Part shown: positions 18,234-28,151 of the stretch, one piece after another
Position numbering within the stretch: the first letter of the stretch is position 1
How the letters are laid out: every line of letters starts with the position of its first letter
Assembly: GCF_003403075.1 (NCBI RefSeq)
Contig: NZ_CP031557.1
Span: 310,001-374,000 of the forward strand
Source: Flavobacterium psychrotrophum
GTDB lineage: Bacteria > Bacteroidota > Bacteroidia > Flavobacteriales > Flavobacteriaceae
Length of the DNA: 64,000 nucleotides
Direction: 5' to 3'
The notes under the pieces: model-generated
Databases searched by the model: none
What the model saw: only the letters and a program-made list of their open reading frames with translations
Told to the model about the DNA's origin: nothing
Program-made: the position numbers and the translations under genes

Positions 18234-18827
18234 ATGAAAACAAAAATCTATCTGGGCATTAGCCTTTTGATTGCTCTATTAAGCGCATGTACTACAAATG
18301 ATGAGAAGAGTGAACAAACTTTACCAATTGCAGGGTACTATAAAGTAAGATCTATGACATCTAATATTGCTGTCGATATTAATGATGACGGCCATGCGTC
18401 TAATAATATGCTGGATGAGATGTCAGATTTTTTTGAACTTTCGCACAGGCATTATTATGATTTAGAAATTAAGCATAATCAATATACCCAATCTAAGTCT
18501 AAACTCATAGATTTTAAGCTGCCACACATGAATATGTATTTTGAATACCCATCTACACCACAAGGCTTTAATACCTACACAAACAGCGGGCCTCATTATT
18601 TATTTGAGTATGATTATAAAAAAAAGGTAATACATCTTAATGTTCCTGAATTTAGTAATCAGTCAGGCGAAGATTTTGGGCGCGCAGATCATGTTGATGT
18701 TGTGAATGACGATACTATAAATGCTACGGTTAAAAAGAAATATTATGATTTCAGGACGGCTCAATGGGTTGAGCTTACACTGGATATTAAGTACTATAAG
18801 GTAGATTGGCCATATAATATCGACTAA
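18234..18827 (+). CDS. Hypothetical lipoprotein
   Basis: A 197-residue exported protein that I do not recognise. From the ATG at 18234 it has a classical lipoprotein signal (MKTKIYLGISLLIALLSAC) with lipobox LSAC. An in-frame ATG at 18189 would add 15 residues before the signal and would lie in the promoter, so I reject it. The mature part is rich in Tyr, Asp and His and probably beta-structured. It is divergent from the truncated haemoglobin and may share the palindrome between them. A terminator follows. Confidence 0.75.
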   Translation: MKTKIYLGISLLIALLSACTTNDEKSEQTLPIAGYYKVRSMTSNIAVDINDDGHASNNMLDEMSDFFELSHRHYYDLEIKHNQYTQSKSKLIDFKLPHMNMYFEYPSTPQGFNTYTNSGPHYLFEYDYKKKVIHLNVPEFSNQSGEDFGRADHVDVVNDDTINATVKKKYYDFRTAQWVELTLDIKYYKVDWPYNID

Positions 18828-18861
18828 TAATCAGTATTTATTCATCACTGTGCTACACAAA

Positions 18862-18885
18862 AAAAGCTGCCCGAGGGCAGCTTTT
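18862..18885. terminator. Bidirectional terminator
   Basis: AAAAGCTGCC/GGCAGCTTTT stem with loop CGAG between the convergent lipoprotein and gcvP genes. Confidence 0.85.
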
Positions 18886-18901
18886 CATATATTAGGTCAT
18901 C

Positions 18902-21751
18902 TTAATTTTCCATATACGCCTCAATTGGCGCGCATGAACAAATCAGGTTACGGTCGCCGTATGCATCATCTACGCGGCGTACGCCCGGCCAGAATTTATT
19001 TTCATGAAGATATTCTAACGGGTAAGCAGCTTTTTCGCGACTGTACGGGAAATCCCATGTATCTGTAGTAAGCATTGCCAGTGTGTGTGGCGAATTCTTA
19101 AGGACGTTGTTCTTGTCTTCTGCGCTTACTTCATCAATCTCTTTGCGGATAGCGATCATCGCATCGCAAAAACGGTCAAGCTCTTCAAGGTTTTCACTCT
19201 CGGTAGGCTCTACCATTAGTGTGCCCGCTACCGGGAACGATACTGTAGGTGCATGGAAACCATAGTCCATTAAACGCTTGGCTATATCAGTAACCTCAAC
19301 ACCATTCGCCTTAAACGGACGGCATTCTAATATCATTTCGTGCGCTGCACGGCCCATCTCGCCGGTATAAAGCGTATCATAGTGGCCTGCAAGGCGTTCT
19401 TTAATGTAGTTAGCATTCAGTATAGCATGCTCTGTAGAACTCTTAAGCCCTTCTTCGCCCAGCATTGTAATGTAGCCGTAAGAAATAAGGCATACAAGCG
19501 CAGAACCCCATGGTGCTGCAGATATAGCTGTAATGGCTTTATCGCCACCTGTAGTAATAACAGGGTTTGTAGGCAGGAATGGTACTAAGTGTTTAGCCAC
19601 ACATATAGGGCCTACACCTGGGCCACCACCACCGTGAGGTATGGCGAATGTTTTGTGCAGGTTAAGGTGGCAAACGTCAGCACCAATAGTACCCGGGTTT
19701 GTAAGGCCTACCTGAGCGTTCATGTTAGCACCGTCCATATAAACCTGTCCGCCATTTTCATGGATGATGTTTATAACCTCGATGATAGAAGCCTCATATA
19801 CACCATGTGTAGACGGGTAAGTTACCATAAGGCAGGCAAGGTTATCTTTGTGCAGCTCAGCTTTTGCCCTAAGGTCTTCTACGTCGATATTTCCGTTTTC
19901 AGATGTTTTGGTAACCACAACCTCCATGCCGGCCATGTGGGCAGTAGCAGGGTTAGTACCGTGTGCTGAAGCAGGTATAAGTGCAATATTCCTGTGGCTC
20001 TGGCCAATAGATTCCTGATAAGCACGTATAACCATAAGGCCTGCATATTCGCCCTGTGCGCCACTGTTTGGCTGAAGGGTAGTACCTGCAAAACCGGTTA
20101 TTTCGCTTAGCTGGTCTTCCAGTTTCTTAAGCATGGTCTGGTAACCTTCTGCCTGCTCTACAGGGGCAAAAGGGTGAATGCTGTTCCAGTTAGGTAAGCT
20201 TAGCGGCAGCATTTCGGCAGCGGCGTTAAGTTTCATGGTACAAGATCCAAGCGATATCATAGAATGATTAAGGGCAAGGTCAAGACGCTCCAGTTTTTTG
20301 ATGTAGCGCATCAACGCCGTTTCGCTGTGGTATTTGTTAAATACATCATGTGTAAGGAACGTACTGTTACGAACAAGGCTCTCAGGAATATGAACCGTTT
20401 CGGTAAGGCCGGTTACAGCCTCGGCAGTTTTGCCGGTAGCTTCTGCAAATACAGCAATAATATCGTTAATGTCTTTAAGCGAAGTAGTTTCGTTAAAGGC
20501 TATAGCAATCGTGTTTTCGTCTACATAATAGAAGTTGATCTCTTTAGCTTCGGCAGCAGCCTTAACTTTAACAGCATCTGCCTTAACGGTAATGGTATCA
20601 AAGAATGCAGTATTAGTCTGGTACACGCCAAGCTTGTTAAGCGCATCGGCAGTTGTTACGGCACTTGCATGAACTTTATCTGCAATGTACTGTAAGCCTT
20701 TAGGACCATGATATACGGCATACATACCTGCCATAACAGCAAGCAGTACCTGTGCAGTACAAATGTTAGAGGTTGCTTTTTCGCGTTTTATGTGCTGCTC
20801 ACGCGTTTGTAGCGCCATGCGTAGTGCACGGTTGCCGTTCACATCTATAGTAACGCCAATAATACGGCCCGGCATAGAGCGCTTGTACTCTTCTTTAGTA
20901 GCAAAGTAAGCTGCGTGTGGCCCTCCGTATCCCATAGGGATACCAAAGCGCTGTGTAGTACCTACTACAACATCTGCACCAAGCTCGCCCGGCGATGTAA
21001 GTTTTACAAGGCTTAATATATCGGCAGCAACGGCTGTTTTAATATTGTTTTCTTTCGCCTTAGCAATAAAAGCGGCATAGTCATGTACCTGGCCAAATTT
21101 GCCAGGGTACTGTAATATTGCGCCATAAAAACCTTCAGAGAAATCAAATTCCTCGTGGTTACCTATAACAAGCTCTACGCCTATAGGCGTAGAACGTGTT
21201 TGTAGTACGCTAAGTGTTTGCGGAAGTATCTCTTCGCTAACGAAGAATTTATTTACGTTGTTTTTCTTTTGGTCGCGTGTACGCACATCAAAAAGAAGTG
21301 CCATAGCCTCGGCAGCAGCAGTACCTTCGTCAAGAAGAGAAGCGTTAGCTATCTCCATGCCGGTAAGTTCTATTACTGTAGTCTGGTAGTTAAGCAGTGC
21401 CTCAAGGCGGCCTTGTGCTATCTCTGCCTGGTAAGGCGTGTAAGCAGTATACCAGCCCGGGTTTTCAAAAATGTTGCGCTGTATGGGTGCAGGTACAATG
21501 GCAGGGTGGTAGCCCAAACCTATAAATGACCTGTATATTTTATTCTTGTTGCCCAGTTGCGTAATATGGTTTAGGTACTCATATTCTGTAAGCGCGGGGT
21601 CAAGGTTTAGCGGTGCTTTCAGGCGGATGTCATCCGGCAGGGTTTCATAAACCAGTTGCGCTATATTTTCTACGCCAATGGTTTTAAACATCTGTTGCAG
21701 GTCAGCCTCTCTGGGGCCGATGTGCCTTAAAGCAAAAGCATCTGTTTTCAT
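18902..21751 (-). CDS. gcvP: Glycine dehydrogenase (decarboxylating), P protein
   Basis: A 949-residue P protein of the glycine cleavage system. It decarboxylates glycine with PLP and passes the aminomethyl group to the lipoyl H protein. The single long chain joins the two halves (P1 and P2) seen as separate proteins in some bacteria. The PLP lysine is K700 in LHKTFAIPHGGGGPG, and GSCTMKLNAAAEM marks the start of the second half. The start FALRHIGPREAD is typical. GcvT and GcvH are not adjacent, so the system is scattered. An exact -7 element lies about 30 bases upstream. Confidence 0.97.
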   Translation of the reverse strand: MKTDAFALRHIGPREADLQQMFKTIGVENIAQLVYETLPDDIRLKAPLNLDPALTEYEYLNHITQLGNKNKIYRSFIGLGYHPAIVPAPIQRNIFENPGWYTAYTPYQAEIAQGRLEALLNYQTTVIELTGMEIANASLLDEGTAAAEAMALLFDVRTRDQKKNNVNKFFVSEEILPQTLSVLQTRSTPIGVELVIGNHEEFDFSEGFYGAILQYPGKFGQVHDYAAFIAKAKENNIKTAVAADILSLVKLTSPGELGADVVVGTTQRFGIPMGYGGPHAAYFATKEEYKRSMPGRIIGVTIDVNGNRALRMALQTREQHIKREKATSNICTAQVLLAVMAGMYAVYHGPKGLQYIADKVHASAVTTADALNKLGVYQTNTAFFDTITVKADAVKVKAAAEAKEINFYYVDENTIAIAFNETTSLKDINDIIAVFAEATGKTAEAVTGLTETVHIPESLVRNSTFLTHDVFNKYHSETALMRYIKKLERLDLALNHSMISLGSCTMKLNAAAEMLPLSLPNWNSIHPFAPVEQAEGYQTMLKKLEDQLSEITGFAGTTLQPNSGAQGEYAGLMVIRAYQESIGQSHRNIALIPASAHGTNPATAHMAGMEVVVTKTSENGNIDVEDLRAKAELHKDNLACLMVTYPSTHGVYEASIIEVINIIHENGGQVYMDGANMNAQVGLTNPGTIGADVCHLNLHKTFAIPHGGGGPGVGPICVAKHLVPFLPTNPVITTGGDKAITAISAAPWGSALVCLISYGYITMLGEEGLKSSTEHAILNANYIKERLAGHYDTLYTGEMGRAAHEMILECRPFKANGVEVTDIAKRLMDYGFHAPTVSFPVAGTLMVEPTESENLEELDRFCDAMIAIRKEIDEVSAEDKNNVLKNSPHTLAMLTTDTWDFPYSREKAAYPLEYLHENKFWPGVRRVDDAYGDRNLICSCAPIEAYMEN

Positions 21752-21779
21752 ATATTTAGTTGCGTGTTTTTTAAAGGCA

Positions 21780-21787
21780 CAAAATTA
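21780..21787 (-). promoter_or_regulatory. -7 element for gcvP
   Basis: On the minus strand this reads TAATTTTG, an exact TAnnTTTG match, 28 bases before the ATG. Confidence 0.5.
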
Positions 21788-21872
21788 GTGATTTATCTTC
21801 AAATTAAAATGCAAACTGAATCGCGAATTTGTGAATTTTTCATTCCAGATATGATACCGTTGTGATATTCGC

Positions 21873-21880
21873 TAAATTTG
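21873..21880 (+). promoter_or_regulatory. -7 element for the UbiA-like gene
   Basis: TAAATTTG matches TAnnTTTG exactly and ends 4 bases before the ATG at 21885, implying a leaderless or nearly leaderless mRNA, or a slightly later start. Confidence 0.45.
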
Positions 21881-21884
21881 TGGA

Positions 21885-22703
21885 ATGAAGGCGATAAAAC
21901 AAATTTTTTACCTGTATATACATGGCAGTGTACACGTAGCTGTAGCCGTTTTGGCATTGGTGTTAATGACTAACCATATGTTTTGGCTGCCCTTTAATTT
22001 ACCTATGGCAGGCTTTGCTTTTTTCGGGACATTGTTTGGCTACAATTTTATAAAATATGAAGAGCGTTTTCGCAGGCATTTGTCAATAAGTACCTTTCAT
22101 AAAACTGTGGCAGCAATAAGTATTTTAGCATTGCTGCTGGGCGGATGGTGCTTTTTGCTGCTATCGTTAAAAGCCCAGCTTGCTGCACTTGTTTTGGCAG
22201 TATTTGCAGTACTGTATGCTGTGCCTGTTTCGCCCAAGGGTAATTTGCGTAGCCTGGCCGGTATAAAAATTTATATCGTAGCATTATGCTGGGCAGGTGT
22301 AACCACCATGATGCCGCTGCTTAATGCCGGACTGGACCTGGGACATGATGCCTGGCTTAAATTTTGTCAGCGCTTCTTACTCGTGATTATCCTCATCCTG
22401 ATTTTTGAAATCATCGACCTGAGCGTAGACGACCCTGCCCTTAAAACCGTTCCCCAAAAAATAGGTCTGAAAAATACGCGTTTGCTGAACATACTATTAT
22501 TATCTATTTTTTACTTTCTTGAATTTTTTAAAACAACAGTTGATGTGAGGCAGCTAATTGTTAATGTTGTTTTGATACTTGCTGTAGGGCTGTTTACCAT
22601 GTTTGCTACACCGCACCGCAATAAATATTATACATTGTTCTGGGTAGAAAGTGTGCCTGTTTTATGGCTTGTGCTTATATACCTGCTTACATCTGGGATA
22701 TAA
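21885..22703 (+). CDS. UbiA-like polytopic membrane protein
   Basis: A 272-residue protein with about eight hydrophobic segments. The NFIKYEERF stretch sits where UbiA enzymes have the first Asp-rich motif, and IFEIIDLSVDDPALKTVPQKIG resembles the second (Asp-rich followed by KTxPxxxG). UbiA enzymes transfer prenyl groups to aromatic acceptors or haem. The first motif here lacks the usual NDxxDxxxD, so activity is uncertain; it may be a divergent or non-catalytic member. It stands alone, ended by a strong terminator shared with the convergent TonB gene. Confidence 0.6.
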   Translation: MKAIKQIFYLYIHGSVHVAVAVLALVLMTNHMFWLPFNLPMAGFAFFGTLFGYNFIKYEERFRRHLSISTFHKTVAAISILALLLGGWCFLLLSLKAQLAALVLAVFAVLYAVPVSPKGNLRSLAGIKIYIVALCWAGVTTMMPLLNAGLDLGHDAWLKFCQRFLLVIILILIFEIIDLSVDDPALKTVPQKIGLKNTRLLNILLLSIFYFLEFFKTTVDVRQLIVNVVLILAVGLFTMFATPHRNKYYTLFWVESVPVLWLVLIYLLTSGI

Positions 22704-22708
22704 AACAA

Positions 22709-22732
22709 AAAGCTCCGCTATAGCGGAGCTTT
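22709..22732. terminator. Bidirectional terminator
   Basis: A perfect 24-base palindrome AAAGCTCCGCTA/TAGCGGAGCTTT between convergent genes. Confidence 0.85.
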
Positions 22733-22756
22733 GATTTGTTGGGGCAATATATTTTT

Positions 22757-25396
22757 TTAGAAGTTGTAACGCATGCTAAAGTTCCAGGTACGGCCGTTAC
22801 CAAAGAATACGTTATTGGTTACGTTTATACCCCTGTAGTTAACAGATGTTGGTGTAACCTGGTTAGCAGTGGTAATTTCTGAAAGATATACTTCGTCAAA
22901 CACGTTGTTTACGTTTAATCTGAATACTAATGAAGTATTTGAAAAGTTAAGCTTGTATGTAACACCTGCATCTACAAGATCGTAAGAAGGTATTTCTACA
23001 TTATCTTTTATTACTGCTGATGAGTATAGTTTATCATAAGTTCTCCAGTCAGCATCTACGCTAAGTCCCTTAGTTATTTTATAAGAAGCGCCAAGGCCAT
23101 ATGATGTTTGCGCTGCACCACCTACTTTTCTGCCATCAATTTCGTTTACAGACTGGCCTTTTAAAGAAGTAGTTCCTGTTTTATAAACGTCATCTGCTAC
23201 AAGGTTCCTGCTTTCGTCATATATTCTTGTAAACACATTATCTTTATATTTCCAGTTTCCGATAGAAGCAAAACCCTTAATGCTAAAATCTGATGTAGGG
23301 TGTGCTATAGCCTCAAGTTCTGCACCTGTATGAAACTGGTGTAAGCCTGAGTTTACGGTAAAGAGCTGCTCTTCGTTACCGGTAATGGTATTAACCGCAG
23401 TATTTTGGGTTGTAGTTACCCTGTCTTTCCAGCGTGTCATGTAACCATCAAGGTTAATGTCTATTATATCACTCCTAAAGCGGTAACCTGCTTCAAGACC
23501 GGTAATCTTTTCGTTTTCTGTAAATGGGTTTACAGCGTTGCCAAAGCTTAGATAGATGTTATCGTGGTAAGGCTGCCTTGAATAAAAGCCTGCATTTGCA
23601 AAAATTGTATGCTGTTCTGCCAGGGTATAACTTGCACCGCCTTTTATGTTGTAACCGGTATTGTTTACTTTGTCTGATTTTTCTTCTGCACGTGAATATT
23701 GCTGACGATCCCAACGTACGTGGCTCTGGTTAGAAACCGCACCCTGAACAAAAGCAGAAAAATCATCTGTTTTATATTCTGCCTGGCCAAACACACCAAG
23801 GTAGCTTATACGCTCGTCATAATCGTAATCAATTTTTTGAGTGTTAGATGGTTTGTTTGTAAAAGCACTCCACGGATTAGCGCTAAACTGTTCTGTAACC
23901 GTGTAATCAGGATACTGTACGTTATCGTTTACAAAAAAGCCATTTAAGCCCATAAAGTTTGATACTTCCCTGTAGTGTGTGCCCTTGTATGTTCTAAGAT
24001 CTACACCTGCGTTGTAGCTAAAGTTATCATTTATTTCATGGTTAAAGTTAGATACTACACCATACCACGCGTGGTTGTTAACCGAGTTGCGAATAAGGTA
24101 TGAGTTGGCTACATTACCTATACCATCCGTCAAAGCCCTGTTATTGTTGCGAATGGTTGTAAAATCTATATGGCCATCTGCAGTATATTTTTTATTACTT
24201 GATGACCCATAGTTACCTGTACCACCACCACGACCCCAGGAAGCATAAGCTACTGTGCTCAGGTTCATTTTATCGCTAATGGTAAAATCCCAGTTAAAGT
24301 TAGCTACCGGTTTGTGGTAGTAGTTAACCCTTTCGCTTAAATAGTCGCCATCAAGAAAGCCGTAGTTGTTGTTGTACTTGCGGCCTTGCTCAAGGTATCT
24401 TGATATCGCTTTTGTGTAGTTTTGGTCATGTTGTTGTGGCGCGCCAAATACAAGTATGTTAAACATATGCCTTTCGTTTGCCTTGTAACCAAATGATAAA
24501 AAGTAATTATAACCTTCGCCATATGTACCACGGTTGTAACCATCACCACTCCATTTTGTGAGCATGGCACTTGCGCCAAAACCGTTTTCCATAAGACCGG
24601 TATTGTAGCCTACAGTTGTACGGTTGTAATTGTCATTACCTATCATAGACTGGGCAAAACCGCCCTTACGCAGGTCTGTAGCTTTAGTTACAATGTTTAC
24701 CGTACCACCTACAGATGATATGGCAAGTTTAGAAGACCCCAGTCCGCGTTGCACCTGTACCTGGTTTGCTACATCGGTCATGCCGCTCCAGTTACTCCAG
24801 TACATATTTCCATCTTCCATACCGTTTATAGGCTGTCCGTTTAGCATAAAGGCTGTGTTGGTCTGGTCAAAACCGCGAACAAACATCTTAGAGTCTCCAT
24901 AACCACCCGCCTGGCTGGCAACATATATACCCGGTGTATTTTTCATAACCTCAGGAAATTCCTGGTTACCCGATTTTTCCTGTATTTCTTTACGGCTGAT
25001 GTTACTAACGGCTACGGGGGTACGCCTATCCTGGGCAAGGTCAATTACACCTTTACCTACAATTACAACAGCATCAAGCTCTTCAGAATCCTCAGCAAGT
25101 GTTACCGGGCCCAGATTTAACGGGGTGCCTGCTACAACCGTAAACGGGAGGGTTTGAGAAGAAAAGCCCATAAAGCTTATGGTTATACTACCCGATGTTA
25201 CAGATGTGCTGATGGTAAAAGTACCGTCTATGCCCGTTGTTGCAACATCCTGTGTGCCTTTTACCTTTACTGTAGCGCCTGGCAGCGGAAGGTTCTTAAC
25301 ATCATTTACCGTACCGGTAATGGTTTCCTGTGCCATAATTGCTCCTGAGAGAAGCATAAAGGCGGCCATTAGAAAACCCTTTAAAGATTGTTTCAT
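22757..25396 (-). CDS. TonB-dependent receptor with N-terminal CarboxypepD-regulatory-like domain
   Basis: An 879-residue outer-membrane importer. In order: signal peptide ending IMAQ (about 1-22); a carboxypeptidase-regulatory-like domain (about 24-105, TITGTVNDVKNLPLPGATV); plug domain (about 115-240, NTPGIYVASQAGGYGDSKMFVRG and VQRGLGSSKLAISSVGGTVN); then a 22-strand barrel ending NFSMRYNF with a terminal Phe. There is no SusD partner, so a glycan-type SusC role is unlikely; the ligand (siderophore, metal or other) cannot be read. The upstream 247 bases hold a TAATTTTTG-like element and a small ATACGT inverted repeat (25468-25488). Confidence 0.92.
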   Translation of the reverse strand: MKQSLKGFLMAAFMLLSGAIMAQETITGTVNDVKNLPLPGATVKVKGTQDVATTGIDGTFTISTSVTSGSITISFMGFSSQTLPFTVVAGTPLNLGPVTLAEDSEELDAVVIVGKGVIDLAQDRRTPVAVSNISRKEIQEKSGNQEFPEVMKNTPGIYVASQAGGYGDSKMFVRGFDQTNTAFMLNGQPINGMEDGNMYWSNWSGMTDVANQVQVQRGLGSSKLAISSVGGTVNIVTKATDLRKGGFAQSMIGNDNYNRTTVGYNTGLMENGFGASAMLTKWSGDGYNRGTYGEGYNYFLSFGYKANERHMFNILVFGAPQQHDQNYTKAISRYLEQGRKYNNNYGFLDGDYLSERVNYYHKPVANFNWDFTISDKMNLSTVAYASWGRGGGTGNYGSSSNKKYTADGHIDFTTIRNNNRALTDGIGNVANSYLIRNSVNNHAWYGVVSNFNHEINDNFSYNAGVDLRTYKGTHYREVSNFMGLNGFFVNDNVQYPDYTVTEQFSANPWSAFTNKPSNTQKIDYDYDERISYLGVFGQAEYKTDDFSAFVQGAVSNQSHVRWDRQQYSRAEEKSDKVNNTGYNIKGGASYTLAEQHTIFANAGFYSRQPYHDNIYLSFGNAVNPFTENEKITGLEAGYRFRSDIIDINLDGYMTRWKDRVTTTQNTAVNTITGNEEQLFTVNSGLHQFHTGAELEAIAHPTSDFSIKGFASIGNWKYKDNVFTRIYDESRNLVADDVYKTGTTSLKGQSVNEIDGRKVGGAAQTSYGLGASYKITKGLSVDADWRTYDKLYSSAVIKDNVEIPSYDLVDAGVTYKLNFSNTSLVFRLNVNNVFDEVYLSEITTANQVTPTSVNYRGINVTNNVFFGNGRTWNFSMRYNF

Positions 25397-25643
25397 CCTG
25401 TTTCTTAATTTTAGTTAGTGGCGCAAAAATTACCTCTTATACCAAAATACAGGTTAAGAAAGGGTTAATACGTTAATTATTGACGTATCATAACGGTTGA
25501 TAAACCTTTAACTAACATATTTCTTAAATAAAAGTTAAGCCGTTTAATCTTGGATTACATTTTAGTGATGTTTTTAAAATGTTACAATTTTGTGTTTTTA
25601 AACTTGTTTTTGTATAATTAAAACAAAAATCAAGGATCAGAAC
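25397..25643. other. Intergenic region upstream of the TonB receptor
   Basis: A/T-rich. It holds an inverted repeat ATACGT-N9-ACGTAT (25468-25488) about 80 bases before the receptor start and a spaced -7-like element near 25423-25431 on the minus strand. I see no gene or RNA. Confidence 0.4.
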
Positions 25644-26549
25644 TTATACGAGATTTTTAAATGCTGATTCAATTTTTTCAAATTCAAACTCAAAACCTTG
25701 CTCTATCAGCTGGGTTGGAATCACATTACGGCTTTTAAGTACAAGCTCAGTTTCAGTACCAAGTAGGGTTGCTCCCATTTGTAATAACCACTTAGGCTGT
25801 GATATGCCAAAGGGTACACCGGCAGCTGTGCGCAATGCTTTCATAAATAAGTCATTTTTTACCGGTGTGGGTGCTACCACGTTTATCACGCCATCAATTT
25901 TCCTGTTAATAATAAAATCAACAGCTCTGGCAAAGTCACTTTCGTGCAGCCAGCTTACAAACTGATCGCCACTGCCCTGTTTGCCACCAAGCCCCAGCTT
26001 TGCCAGTTTCAATAACATAGGAAATGCTCCTCCATTTTTACCTAAAACAATAGATGTTCTTAAGGCTATTTTTTTTGTACCTGGAGTTTCTGCTGCAAAG
26101 AATACCCGTTCCCACATTTTAGCAACATTCATACTAAAGTCATCGCCAATTTCTCCTGTGGCTTCATCCATCTGTTTGTCTTTGCTATGGCGATAAATGG
26201 TGGCAGTACTTGAGTTGAGCCAATTTTTGGGCGGGTAATTGCATTGTTGTATTGCCTTACTCAAAATGATCGTACTGTCTACCCGGCTTGAAATAATTTC
26301 TTGCTTATTTTTTTCGGTATAGCGACAGTTAACCGATTTTCCTGCGAGGTTTATCAATGTATCGGCACGTTCCAGTTCGCGTTCCCAGCCTGTAAGAGTC
26401 CTGGCATCCCAATGCACATACTTTACATTGCCATCTATACGGGCATTGCCACGGGTAAGGATAATAATCTGATCTGCAACATCCTTAAAATGTGCAACAA
26501 GCACCTGACCTAAAAAGCCTGTTCCTGCGGCAATAACTAATTTTTTCAT
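25644..26549 (-). CDS. TIGR01777-family NAD(P)-dependent epimerase-like protein
   Basis: A 301-residue extended-SDR protein (YfcH/SDR39U1 type). The Rossmann motif is GTGFLG near residue 9, with LINLAGKSVNCRY and a catalytic-region RxxSTATIYRHSKD typical of the TIGR01777 group. The C-terminal GISQPKWLLQMGATLLGTETELVL matches the DUF1731 tail. Function in bacteria is unclear; some relatives have been linked to cell division. It is the last gene of the GbsR-linked row, 8 bases after the DCC-domain gene. Confidence 0.85.
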   Translation of the reverse strand: MKKLVIAAGTGFLGQVLVAHFKDVADQIIILTRGNARIDGNVKYVHWDARTLTGWERELERADTLINLAGKSVNCRYTEKNKQEIISSRVDSTIILSKAIQQCNYPPKNWLNSSTATIYRHSKDKQMDEATGEIGDDFSMNVAKMWERVFFAAETPGTKKIALRTSIVLGKNGGAFPMLLKLAKLGLGGKQGSGDQFVSWLHESDFARAVDFIINRKIDGVINVVAPTPVKNDLFMKALRTAAGVPFGISQPKWLLQMGATLLGTETELVLKSRNVIPTQLIEQGFEFEFEKIESAFKNLV

Positions 26550-26557
26550 GATGGTTA

Positions 26558-27394
26558 TTATTTAATGAGGAAGAAATAAAAGAAAATAAAGAAAAGAATA
26601 AGAAACCTGTAACCCAGCCAGCTTATGCAGAGCCTTGCCGAAAGGTGCAGCAATTCAACCCTGCGCAGGTGTTCAAAAAACATGACGGTTGAGGTAATTA
26701 AAAACCATAGTGTGTGCGTTTCAGCGGGGATGTTTACTATTGTATTTGCAATTATCCCTAACCCTAATAATAACGATCCAAACAACGACACTGTCATGAG
26801 GTTACCAAAGTATTCAAAACGTGTTTCTTTATTTTGATTGCGAATGAACATCCATTGAAACGGTAACTGCCCAAAAGCGAAAATCATCTCCATATAAAAG
26901 GGTAAGATAGCTACACCATAATTCATAAGTTGCGCATAACGGTATAGTACCAGGGTGGTTATTACTCCTGCAAATAGTATATAGGTAATGCGGTACTTTA
27001 GGTTAAAGTCGGGGATGCATTGTACTTCTGAATTATTTTTTCCTGAAGGAATAATCACTTTACGATTGTACGAAATGAACGAATACAGCTTTTTCAGAAA
27101 TGAATATACAAATTTTGTTTTTCCTGCTTTTTCAATAATGGGAAATGAATGCCCCAGCACTTTTAGCAGGCTATCTATACCATAGGTTACTGTTTTAGTG
27201 TAGTGGTCTATAAGGGCTATTTCATTACGGGCGCGGTCAGGGTCTACAAAAGCATAGGTATCTGTGCTGAGGTCGGTATAAGGCAGACGGCCGTTTTCAT
27301 CGAGCATACCTGTTTTTACAAAACCAGCCGTATATGCCCTGCATAACGGGCAGTCTTTATCATAAACCAGGGTTTGGTGGTTAAGGGTTTTCAT
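26558..27394 (-). CDS. DCC (DUF393) thiol domain fused to membrane segments
   Basis: A 278-residue two-part protein. Near the N-terminus, LVYDKDCPLCRAY gives the DxDCPxC signature (C15, C18) of the DCC/DUF393 family, thought to be thiol-disulphide proteins. A polar middle (about 20-145) is followed by about four membrane spans in the C-terminal half. I start at the ATG at 27394, which is 4 bases after the upstream stop; a farther ATG at 27457 would overlap that gene by 59 bases and add 21 uncharacteristic residues. Redox function is inferred from the motif. Confidence 0.75.
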   Translation of the reverse strand: MKTLNHQTLVYDKDCPLCRAYTAGFVKTGMLDENGRLPYTDLSTDTYAFVDPDRARNEIALIDHYTKTVTYGIDSLLKVLGHSFPIIEKAGKTKFVYSFLKKLYSFISYNRKVIIPSGKNNSEVQCIPDFNLKYRITYILFAGVITTLVLYRYAQLMNYGVAILPFYMEMIFAFGQLPFQWMFIRNQNKETRFEYFGNLMTVSLFGSLLLGLGIIANTIVNIPAETHTLWFLITSTVMFFEHLRRVELLHLSARLCISWLGYRFLILFFIFFYFFLIK

Positions 27395-27398
27395 GAGT

Positions 27399-27785
27399 TC
27401 AGGCTTTAAATACAATGCGTTCTTCAGTAGTGTTTTGTCTTGCTTTTCTTTTTCCACGGAAGAAGAAATACAGGTTCAGGAATAACATAATACCCAGATA
27501 GATGCTAAAACCTCCTATTTTGTAGCTCAGGGCTTCTACCAAAGACTGGTAAGTATCGTTATATAAATCCATTTGAAGTATCATGAGTGCAAAACCAAGG
27601 TTAAGCAGGTAAAAACCGGTTTCAAAAAGCTTATTAGTAGCTGTGGCTATTTCTTCACGGCCTTTAAAGATATCGAGCATAAAAACTTTTGCGTTTTTAA
27701 ATAAGGTACGGCTAACAATCAGGGTAAGTGCTATCACCAAAGGAAGATAGATAAAGTAACCGGTAAGGATTTTTGTAGTTTCCAT
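27399..27785 (-). CDS. Small three-span membrane protein
   Basis: A 128-residue protein with hydrophobic segments at about 8-28, 54-71 and 92-112, a polar loop with KGREEIATATNKLFETG between the first two, and a basic tail. It resembles the neighbouring 114-residue protein in layout (a polar loop with a GYYLVNLG- or GFYLLNLG-like motif before span 2), which suggests an old duplication. I do not recognise the family. It sits in the GbsR-linked row. Confidence 0.7.
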   Translation of the reverse strand: METTKILTGYFIYLPLVIALTLIVSRTLFKNAKVFMLDIFKGREEIATATNKLFETGFYLLNLGFALMILQMDLYNDTYQSLVEALSYKIGGFSIYLGIMLFLNLYFFFRGKRKARQNTTEERIVFKA

Positions 27786-27806
27786 GATGTAAATGATTAA
27801 TTGTTA

Positions 27807-28151
27807 TTAAATGAATTTGTTGATGTATTTGGTAATAATAAAAAGGTTGGTATAATGCAGTATGGCAAGCAATACTATTATAAAGCCTGTTCTGGAGGCG
27901 AGTATCTCTATAAATGCGGTCAGGGTAGTAATGCGTTCCCAATGGATTAGCGTAGTGGCAGTATATCCCAGGTTTACCAGGTAATAGCCTGTAAGCAGTA
28001 TTTTGTTTATGCGGGTGCACAAGTCCTGATGGCCCGGTACCAGAGATAGTACGTATGTATTGCCATTGCGATAGCATATTTGCCCTACCACCACGATAAT
28101 GTAAATGGTTATAGTAAGAAACAGGCCGTATGCAATGAGGTTAAGATTCAT
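27807..28151 (-). CDS. Small three-span membrane protein, paralogue of its neighbour
   Basis: A 114-residue protein. I start at the ATG at 28151, which lies inside the last codons of the upstream gene (11-base overlap) and begins MNLNLIAYG directly before the first span; the longer reading from 28229 runs deep into that gene. Spans are at about 4-24, 53-70 and 85-105. The loop PGHQDLCTRINKILLTGYYLVNLG parallels the NKLFETGFYLLNLG loop of the next gene. Function unknown. Confidence 0.7.
   Translation of the reverse strand: MNLNLIAYGLFLTITIYIIVVVGQICYRNGNTYVLSLVPGHQDLCTRINKILLTGYYLVNLGYTATTLIHWERITTLTAFIEILASRTGFIIVLLAILHYTNLFIITKYINKFI

Noticed and set aside
25468..25488. ATACGT-N9-ACGTAT as operator of the TonB receptor
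   Set aside because: Arms of six bases are too short to support a firm claim; noted only in the description of the gap.
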